Of a stretch of 12,141 nucleotides of DNA, positions 7,664-12,141 are shown piece by piece. The notes under the pieces are model-generated. The model was not told the origin of the DNA, did no database searches, and was given only the letters and a program-made list of their open reading frames with translations. Position numbers and translations under genes: made by a program. The stretch's first letter is position 1, and each line of letters begins with the position of its first letter. Origin of the DNA: JAENVT01 sp031412355 (GTDB lineage Bacteria > Actinomycetota > Acidimicrobiia > Acidimicrobiales > Ilumatobacteraceae). The stretch is taken from NCBI GenBank assembly GCA_031412355.1, contig JANOCR010000115.1, positions 1 through 12,141 of the forward strand, in the 5' to 3' direction.

Positions 7664-8125
7664 ATGAGACATGTTCTCCAAGTGTTCGTCGCGGTCACGA
7701 GTGTGCTGACCGTCGCATCGCCGGCATTCGCCGGCCCTGTTCACAATGCTGCGAACGATCGAGCATTCGTCGAACACTTGATGTACGCCACGCCCACCAG
7801 TGGATTCGTGGCCGCCGTCGGCACCGACCCGTGGTTCGACTGGAGCACCGACTTCTGTTCAGCGCCATTGGTCGGCAACACGGGCCGCTCGTTCAACTTC
7901 ACCGATGCGTGCCGCCGCCACGACTTCGGCTATCGCAACCTGCGATTGCTCGAATGGCGCTACGGCATCGACTTCTGGAACAGCACGGAACGTCGGCGGG
8001 TGGATCAGCAGTTCCTCGCCGACATGAAGCATCACTGCTGGGCCAGACCGTGGTACGACGAACCGACGTGCCTGGCCTGGGCCGCGACCTTCTACTCGGC
8101 CGTGCGGCTGGTTGGAGGCGCTTGA
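7664..8125 (+). CDS. Secreted prokaryotic-type phospholipase A2
   Basis: The 153-aa precursor has a signal peptide (hydrophobic VFVAVTSVLTVA, cut likely after AFA at 23). The mature part matches the Streptomyces violaceoruber PLA2 family (prokaryotic phospholipase A2), which hydrolyses the sn-2 ester of glycerophospholipids with calcium. Visible hallmarks are FDWSTDFC (58-65), with Asp63 and the Phe64 carbonyl at the calcium site, and ACRRHDFGYRN (82-92), with catalytic His86 and calcium ligand Asp87. RRVDQQFLADMK (111-122) contributes Asp114 of the His-Asp dyad. Cys65, Cys83, Cys125 and Cys136 fit the two expected disulfides. No key residue is missing, so it should be active outside the cell. 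Its stop is 7 bases from the stop of the convergent Nudix gene, leaving no room for a terminator between them. Confidence 0.92.
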   Translation: MRHVLQVFVAVTSVLTVASPAFAGPVHNAANDRAFVEHLMYATPTSGFVAAVGTDPWFDWSTDFCSAPLVGNTGRSFNFTDACRRHDFGYRNLRLLEWRYGIDFWNSTERRRVDQQFLADMKHHCWARPWYDEPTCLAWAATFYSAVRLVGGA

Positions 8126-8132
8126 GCGAGGT

Positions 8133-8855
8133 TCACAATGCGAGTGGTTCTGGGCCTTCTATGCCCAGCGCCACTCGCAGCAATTGGTGCAGCATGCGAG
8201 CCGTCGCACCCCAGATCGTCTCGTCGTCGAGTTCGAAGAAAAAGATCGGTCGAGGCTGTCCGTCGAATTCCCAGATCTCCTCCCGAAACGTGTCGGCCCG
8301 CGTCAGTTCGACGAGCGGCACCCAGATGATGCGTTCGACCTCGTCGGCCGCCGGCCACAACGTGGGCCGTTCGTCGACGGTGGCGACCACCGGCACGATG
8401 AAGCTGCGGCTGACCATCGTCGAGATCGGATCGAGGCGCCCACGGAGGCGCACGGCCGACGGGTCGAGCGCCACCTCCTCATGGGCTTCGCGCAACGCTG
8501 CCGCCTCGAATGTCTCGCCGGCGTCGACCCGCCCGCCGGGGAAGCTGATCTCGCCACGATGACTGCGGAGCGCCTCGGAGCGACGGGTCAGCAACACCTC
8601 GGCGCCATCGGGGCCGTCGGCGATCGCCACGAGGACGGCCGACGATCGCAGCGTGTCGATCGGCGGGGTCGGGTCGATCGGTTGCCGTCCGACGACAGCG
8701 GCAACGACATCGTCGGCCGACAACGAGCGCGCTCGATCGGCCCAGGGAGCGTTGCTGCCATGGCGCCAACCCCGCGGACGAGGGATCCGCTGAGCTCCCC
8801 CGCCGCGCCACTGCGATTCGCGCGACTGGGATTCAGGCAGAGGGGCTCCAACCAC
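8133..8855 (-). CDS. Nudix hydrolase, CoA pyrophosphatase type (NudL/NUDT7-8 family)
   Basis: About 240 aa from GTG 8855. The family hydrolyses CoA or acyl-CoA to 3',5'-ADP and (acyl-)phosphopantetheine. The CoA-pyrophosphatase signature is complete: VLLTRRSEALRSHRGEISFP (87-106), then GG. The Nudix box follows from Gly108, with Glu114 and REAHEEVAL (122-130). Metal-binding glutamates 123, 126 and 127 are present, but the box glycine is alanine (Ala129). The N-terminal RGGGAQRIPRP is typical of actinobacterial members, so the true start must lie before 8800. GTG 8855 is my choice; CTG 8840 and TTG 8909 are alternatives, and none has a good ribosome site. With GTG 8855 the gene overlaps the 3' end of the preceding 55-aa gene by 23 bases, implying coupling within a three-gene operon. 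Confidence 0.85.
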   Translation of the reverse strand: MVGAPLPESQSRESQWRGGGAQRIPRPRGWRHGSNAPWADRARSLSADDVVAAVVGRQPIDPTPPIDTLRSSAVLVAIADGPDGAEVLLTRRSEALRSHRGEISFPGGRVDAGETFEAAALREAHEEVALDPSAVRLRGRLDPISTMVSRSFIVPVVATVDERPTLWPAADEVERIIWVPLVELTRADTFREEIWEFDGQPRPIFFFELDDETIWGATARMLHQLLRVALGIEGPEPLAL

Positions 8856-9000
8856 TTTCGACCAGCTGCGCCAGCACGACCGCCATCCCGGCTGTCTTGA
8901 GATTGGCAAGCACCTTGCCGGGCGGCTGCTCGCCGCGCTCCCACTCTTCCCACGCCGTCTGCAGCTTGTGGAGATCGGGCGGTGGTGGGACGAAAGACAT
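8833..9000 (-). CDS. Small conserved-looking hypothetical protein (55 aa)
   Basis: From ATG 9000 the product is MSFVPPPPDLHKLQTAWEEW followed by ERGEQPPGKVLANLKTAGMA and a short helix ending in SGWSPSA. The WEEWERGEQPPGKVLANLKTAG core resembles a short domain I associate with actinobacterial hypotheticals; I know no function. There is no signal peptide or membrane helix. The frame is open upstream to 9234, but that part is a shadow of the membrane-protein gene. ATG 9021 is a less likely start because its GGAG abuts the codon. It lies 10 bases downstream of the membrane-protein gene and overlaps the probable Nudix start, so it is the middle gene of an operon. Confidence 0.65.
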   Translation of the reverse strand: MSFVPPPPDLHKLQTAWEEWERGEQPPGKVLANLKTAGMAVVLAQLVESGWSPSA

Positions 9001-9010
9001 GCCGGTCAGG

Positions 9011-9472
9011 CTACCGATCATCTCCGCGCGGACGGCGCACGGCATTGACCCCATTGCCCACCAGTCGCCCGGCGATGCGCCCGATCTCGGTGCTGCGGCC
9101 GCCTTCTGTCGACACCGACGAGGACTTGACGCGCTCCGCGAAGCTCGACTTCCACCACACGAACGAGTGGACCAGGGCGATGCCGACGACGACGACCCTG
9201 GTCCCGCTATCGAGATCGATCCACGGCTGTACACCTGCGACGACCTCGAGGGCGATCACGCCCACGTCGACCACCCGATGCACGCGGCGGCTGAGCACGC
9301 GAAAGGCACCCATCGGGCCGATGGTGATCGCAGCATGCAGCATGACGATCGCGCCGACCACACTCGGCACCACCGGTGTCGGGCTCTGAAGGCCTGCGGC
9401 AATCATCGAGCCACCGAGGATGTACTCGACCACCTGATGCATCCAGAACGGACGTTTCGTCGTGTCAGCCAT
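9011..9472 (-). CDS. Four-helix integral membrane protein, hypothetical
   Basis: The 153-aa product has a short basic N-terminus (MADTTKRPFWMHQ) and four predicted membrane helices: VVEYILGGSMIAAGL (14-28), VVPSVVGAIVMLHAAITIG (34-52), VVDVGVIALEVVAGV (67-81) and RVVVVGIALVHSFVWW (91-106). The C-terminal tail of about 45 residues is hydrophilic and Arg/Ser-rich. I do not recognise the family. A KR-rich loop (RVLSRRVHR) lies between helices 2 and 3, suggesting that loop is cytoplasmic. It is the first gene of the 9472-8133 cluster. The ATG at 9472 has only a weak ribosome site. Transcription of groEL should end at the hairpin just upstream, so this gene probably has its own promoter, which I could not identify. 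Confidence 0.75.
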   Translation of the reverse strand: MADTTKRPFWMHQVVEYILGGSMIAAGLQSPTPVVPSVVGAIVMLHAAITIGPMGAFRVLSRRVHRVVDVGVIALEVVAGVQPWIDLDSGTRVVVVGIALVHSFVWWKSSFAERVKSSSVSTEGGRSTEIGRIAGRLVGNGVNAVRRPRGDDR

Positions 9473-9508
9473 CGCCCGGGAGCCTACCGCTGCGGCATCT
9501 CCGCACCG

Positions 9509-9552
9509 GAAAAATCAAACGACCTCGGCGGCGAAGATTCGCAGCACCGAGG
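9509..9552 (-). terminator. Hairpin terminator downstream of groEL
   Basis: Read on the minus strand, CCTCGG (9552-9547) pairs with CCGAGG (9528-9523), and a nested GCGAA-TC-TTCGC hairpin sits inside. After the stem comes TCGTTTGATTTTTCC, a T-rich tract starting within a few bases. It lies 38 bases after the groEL stop and before the next minus-strand gene. Confidence 0.65.
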
Positions 9553-9589
9553 CCATTTGGTGGGGGGTCTTATGTAACGCCCTAGAGCG

Positions 9590-11233
9590 TCACATCATTC
9601 CCATTCCAGGCATTCCTCCGCCCATTCCTCCACCACCGGCAGGCATGGCCTGCTTCTTCTCGGGCTTGTCTGACACCAGGCATTCGGTGGTCAGCACCAG
9701 AGCGGCGATCGAGGCTGCGTTCTGCAGCGCGGCGCGGGTGACTTTGGCGGGATCGATGATGCCGGCCTTGACCAGGTCGACCATCTCACCAGTGGCTGCG
9801 TTCATGCCGATCGAGCCCTTGGCGGCCTCGACCTGCGGAACGACGACAGCGCCCTCCATGCCGGCATTGTCGGCGATGAGACGGCACGGGGCAGTCAGCG
9901 ATTCCCACACGGTCTTTGCACCGGTGGCCTCGTCGCCGGTCAGACTCTCGACGACTGCGAGGACTGCCTTGCGGGCCCGAACCAGGGCGACGCCGCCGCC
10001 GGCGACAACACCTTCCTCGATGGCTGCACGAGTTGCCGAAACTGCATCTTCGATGCGGTGCTTCTTCTCCTTCAGCTCCACCTCGGTGGCTGCGCCGACC
10101 TTGATGACCGCAACGCCGCCGGCGAGCTTGGCGAGACGCTCTTGCAGCTTCTCGCGATCCCAGTCGCTGTCGGTGTTCTCGATCTCGGCCTTGATCTGAT
10201 TGATGCGACCGGCGACATCGTCGGGGGCGCCATCACCATCGACGATCGTGGTGTTGTCCTTGGTGACGATCACGCGCTTGGCCCGCCCGAGCAGGTCGAG
10301 AGTGAGGTTCTCGAGCTTGAGCCCGACTTCCTCGCTGATGACCTGACCACCCGTGAGAACGGCCATATCTTGCAGCATCGCCTTGCGACGATCGCCGAAA
10401 CCAGGAGCCTTGACGGCGGTCGAGTTGAACGTGCCGCGGATCTTGTTGACGACCAGGGTGGCCAGAGCCTCGCCCTCGATGTCTTCGGCGATGATCAGCA
10501 GCGGTCGACCGGTCTTCATCACGGCTTCGAGCACAGGCAACATGGCCTGCACTGTCGAGATCTTGCCGGAGTTCAACAGAACGTAGGCGTCTTCGAGCAC
10601 GGCTTCTTGGCGCTCGGCATCGGTCACGAAGTACGGCGACATGTAGCCCTTGTCGAACTGCATCCCCTCGGTGAACTCGAGCTCGGTGCCGAACGTGTTC
10701 GACTCCTCAACGGTGACGACACCGTCCTTGCCGACCTTGTCGATGGCGTTGGCGATGACCTCGCCAACCGAAGCATCGGCCGCCGAGATGGTGGCGACTG
10801 CTGCGATCTGCTCTTTGTCCTCGACCTCTTGGGCCTGCGACTTGATCGACTCGACAGCGGCTGCCACAGCCTTCTCGATGCCCTTCTTCAGACCCATCGG
10901 GTTGGCCCCGGCAGCGACGTTGCGCATGCCGTGGTTGACCATGGCCTGGGCGAGCACGGTGGCGGTGGTGGTGCCGTCGCCAGCGACGTCGTTGGTCTTG
11001 GTGGCGACTTCTTTCACCAGCTGCGCACCCATGTTCTCGTACGGATCGTCGAGCTCGATCTCCTTGGCGATGGAGACACCGTCGTTGGTGATGGTCGGTG
11101 CGCCGAACTTCTTGTCGAGCACGACGTTACGACCCTTCGGCCCCAGGGTGACCTTGACCGTGTCGGCCAACTTGTTGACCCCGGCCTCGAGGGCGCGACG
11201 CGCCTCGTCGTCAAACTTCAGTTGCTTTGCCAT
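9590..11233 (-). CDS. groEL: Chaperonin GroEL (Hsp60)
   Basis: The 547-aa length is normal. GroEL forms a double heptameric ring that folds proteins with ATP and the GroES lid in the cytoplasm. The N-terminal MAKQLKFDDEARRALEAGVN and TLGPKGRNVVLDKKFGAP are standard, the ATP/Mg loop is GDGTTTATVLA (Asp86), and the apical domain has SPYFVTDAE and the KAPGFGDRRK helix region. The intermediate domain has EEGVVAGGGVAL. The C-terminus is a Gly/Met tail (GGGGMGGGMPGMGMM), the usual GroEL tail, not the histidine-rich tail of some actinobacterial GroEL1 paralogues. This suggests the canonical housekeeping/heat-shock copy. It starts 14 bases after groES with little ribosome-site signal. Regulation is by the two CIRCE operators upstream of groES. 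Confidence 0.98.
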   Translation of the reverse strand: MAKQLKFDDEARRALEAGVNKLADTVKVTLGPKGRNVVLDKKFGAPTITNDGVSIAKEIELDDPYENMGAQLVKEVATKTNDVAGDGTTTATVLAQAMVNHGMRNVAAGANPMGLKKGIEKAVAAAVESIKSQAQEVEDKEQIAAVATISAADASVGEVIANAIDKVGKDGVVTVEESNTFGTELEFTEGMQFDKGYMSPYFVTDAERQEAVLEDAYVLLNSGKISTVQAMLPVLEAVMKTGRPLLIIAEDIEGEALATLVVNKIRGTFNSTAVKAPGFGDRRKAMLQDMAVLTGGQVISEEVGLKLENLTLDLLGRAKRVIVTKDNTTIVDGDGAPDDVAGRINQIKAEIENTDSDWDREKLQERLAKLAGGVAVIKVGAATEVELKEKKHRIEDAVSATRAAIEEGVVAGGGVALVRARKAVLAVVESLTGDEATGAKTVWESLTAPCRLIADNAGMEGAVVVPQVEAAKGSIGMNAATGEMVDLVKAGIIDPAKVTRAALQNAASIAALVLTTECLVSDKPEKKQAMPAGGGGMGGGMPGMGMM

Positions 11234-11247
11234 GTTGGTCAGTCAGC

Positions 11248-11541
11248 TCACTTGCCGACGATCGCCAGCACGTCACGGCTGGTGAGGATCAACAGGTCGT
11301 CGCCTTCGATGGTGACTTCGGTGCCGCCGTACTTCGAGTACAGGACAGTGTCGCCGATCTTGATGTCGAGCGCTGCGTGGGCGCCCTTGTCGTCGCTCCA
11401 GCGGCCGGGGCCTACAGCGAGCACTTCGCCCTGCTGCGGCTTCTCCTTGGCGGTATCGGGGATGACCAGACCGGATGCGGTGGTCTGCTCGGCCTCGTTG
11501 GGCTTGACGACAATACGGTCATCGAGGGGCTTGAGATTCAT
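11248..11541 (-). CDS. groES: Co-chaperonin GroES (Hsp10)
   Basis: The 97-aa length is normal for GroES, which forms the heptameric cap of the GroEL cage. It begins MNLKPLDDRIVVKPNEAE. The mobile GroEL-binding loop is around 19-35 (EQTTASGLVIPDTAKEKPQ, with the IP hydrophobic tip). Further motifs are GEVLAVGPG, IGDTVLYSKYGGTE and a C-terminal LLILTSRDVLAIV. The ATG at 11541 has GGAGG about 9 bases upstream. It is the first gene of groES-groEL; the 5' leader of roughly 50 bases follows CIRCE-type operators. Confidence 0.98.
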   Translation of the reverse strand: MNLKPLDDRIVVKPNEAEQTTASGLVIPDTAKEKPQQGEVLAVGPGRWSDDKGAHAALDIKIGDTVLYSKYGGTEVTIEGDDLLILTSRDVLAIVGK

Positions 11542-11597
11542 GGGTGCGGGCCTCCGTTGGCATGGGCACTCGGGTATGGGGTGAAGATTACGTTTGG

Positions 11598-11626
11598 CGT
11601 TAGCACTCGGCTACCGCGAGTGCCAA
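11598..11626 (-). promoter_or_regulatory. Proximal CIRCE operator overlapping a groES promoter
   Basis: In the groES direction: TTGGCACTC, 9 bases, GAGTGCTAA (11626-11600). This is 17 of 18 matches to the CIRCE consensus TTAGCACTC-N9-GAGTGCTAA bound by the repressor HrcA. The operator also carries a possible promoter: TTGGCA as -35 and CTAACG (extended TG) 17 bases later as -10. It lies 58 bases or more upstream of the groES ATG. HrcA itself is not in the window. Confidence 0.88.
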
Positions 11627-11646
11627 TCCTAGGCCGTGCGGGTCAC

Positions 11647-11675
11647 CGTTAGCAACCGGGTAGCGAGAGTGCTAA
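11647..11675 (-). promoter_or_regulatory. Distal CIRCE operator with degenerate right arm
   Basis: In the groES direction: TTAGCACTC, 9 bases, GGTTGCTAA (11675-11649). The left arm is perfect and the right arm matches 7 of 9. It sits 49 bases upstream of the proximal copy. It has the same internal layout, TTAGCA then 17 bases then CTAACG, so a second promoter may be embedded in it. It is also about 60 bases from the divergent gene at 11748. Confidence 0.78.
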
Positions 11676-11735
11676 CCCGTTCCTACGACGGCGCCATGCG
11701 GGTGCCATGAGGGTGCCGATGCGTCGATCGTGCGC

Positions 11736-11741
11736 GATACT
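11736..11741 (+). promoter_or_regulatory. Candidate -10 box for a leaderless mRNA at 11748
   Basis: GATACT (four of six to TATAAT) ends 6 bases before GTG 11748, the spacing expected if transcription begins at the start codon. No -35 match and no Shine-Dalgarno are seen. Confidence 0.3.
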
Positions 11742-11747
11742 CGCGTC

Positions 11748-12141
11748 GTGAAGGCCACCGGCCTGCAGGGCGAAGCATTACCCGAGATCATCGAGATCAT
11801 CGATGACGACACGGATATGTTCGGCGACCGCGCCCCCAACGTCACGATTCACGACACCGGCGGCCCGCGCTGGATCGGGCCGGTCGCCGCTGCGGCGCTG
11901 GTCGGTCTCATCGGCTACGGGGTAGCCACTTCGGCATCGACCAGCGGGGTGCCGACGGTTGCGCCCTCGCCGACCACCATCGCCGCGCCGACCACCACGC
12001 AACCGGCCCCCACCACGACCATCCCGGAACCGCTGGTCCCGTACTACGCAGCCGACCCGCCGCGACAGTTCACGGTGGAGTTCGCCGAGACGACGGAACC
12101 CCAGGACGACTACTTCGGCCCGGGCTCATACCAGCTGTGGG
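11748..12141 (+). CDS. Single-pass membrane protein, unknown function (3'-truncated by window edge)
   Basis: 131 codons are visible and the frame is open at the right edge. The N-terminal 41 residues are acidic (EIIEIIDDDTD at 13-23) and probably cytoplasmic. A membrane helix follows at about 42-61 (WIGPVAAAALVGLIGYGVA). Residues 62-95 are a Thr/Pro/Ala linker with repeated APTTT-type units, typical of an extracellular stalk. From about 96 (PLVPYYAADPPRQFTVEF) a folded external domain seems to begin, continuing with EDDYFGP-like acidic/aromatic sequence. I do not recognise the domain. GTG 11748 is chosen; GTG 11730 is in frame and possible but would overlap the candidate -10. The gene is divergent from groES, with about 206 bases between the two starts. 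Confidence 0.65.
   Translation, partial: MKATGLQGEALPEIIEIIDDDTDMFGDRAPNVTIHDTGGPRWIGPVAAAALVGLIGYGVATSASTSGVPTVAPSPTTIAAPTTTQPAPTTTIPEPLVPYYAADPPRQFTVEFAETTEPQDDYFGPGSYQLW

Noticed and set aside
10058..11584. Long plus-strand open frame (508 codons) opposite groES-groEL
   Set aside because: It is a shadow of the two chaperonin genes; the translation is Asp/Leu/Val/Gly-rich without domain motifs and it runs through the groES promoter region.

Overview
This 12.1 kb window is chromosomal, high-GC, densely packed bacterial DNA. The gene set suggests an actinobacterium, and Acidimicrobiia (an Ilumatobacter-like lineage) is my best guess: GTG starts are common, a groES-groEL operon lies behind CIRCE operators, and there is an NlpC/P60 hydrolase with a long coiled coil, a prokaryotic-type secreted phospholipase A2 and several small actinobacterial-looking hypothetical proteins. 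The lineage call is inference from protein style, since the window holds no rRNA or other marker.

Layout, left to right. Positions 1-5111 are all minus strand. In transcription order they are guaA (GMP synthase), a secreted NlpC/P60 peptidoglycan hydrolase, a choline/aminoglycoside-kinase-like phosphotransferase, a coiled-coil protein with a C-terminal membrane anchor, and the first 70 codons of a phosphate-transporter permease (pstC) that runs off the left edge. Positions 5204-5506 hold a small plus-strand membrane protein divergent from guaA. Positions 5525-6112 hold a 94-aa helical, proline-tailed protein between two direct copies of a 98-99 bp palindromic repeat. Positions 6164-8125 (plus strand) encode an aromatic-amino-acid-type PLP decarboxylase and a secreted phospholipase A2. 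Positions 8133-9472 (minus strand) are a tight three-gene cluster: a 4-TM membrane protein, a 55-aa protein and a CoA-pyrophosphatase-type Nudix hydrolase. Positions 9590-11541 (minus strand) are groES-groEL, with a hairpin terminator downstream and two tandem CIRCE operators upstream. From 11748 to the right edge is the start of a plus-strand single-pass membrane protein of unknown function.

Most genes are housekeeping: purine synthesis, protein folding, cell-wall remodelling, phosphate uptake and nucleotide-cofactor cleanup. The less ordinary parts are the paired palindromic repeats around the small gene, the duplicated CIRCE/promoter module, the short or leaderless starts at 6164 and 11748, and the secreted phospholipase. 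I see no CRISPR array, tRNA, rRNA, transposase or phage gene. I do not see a convincing multi-gene novel system; the composite repeat is the best candidate for something undescribed.
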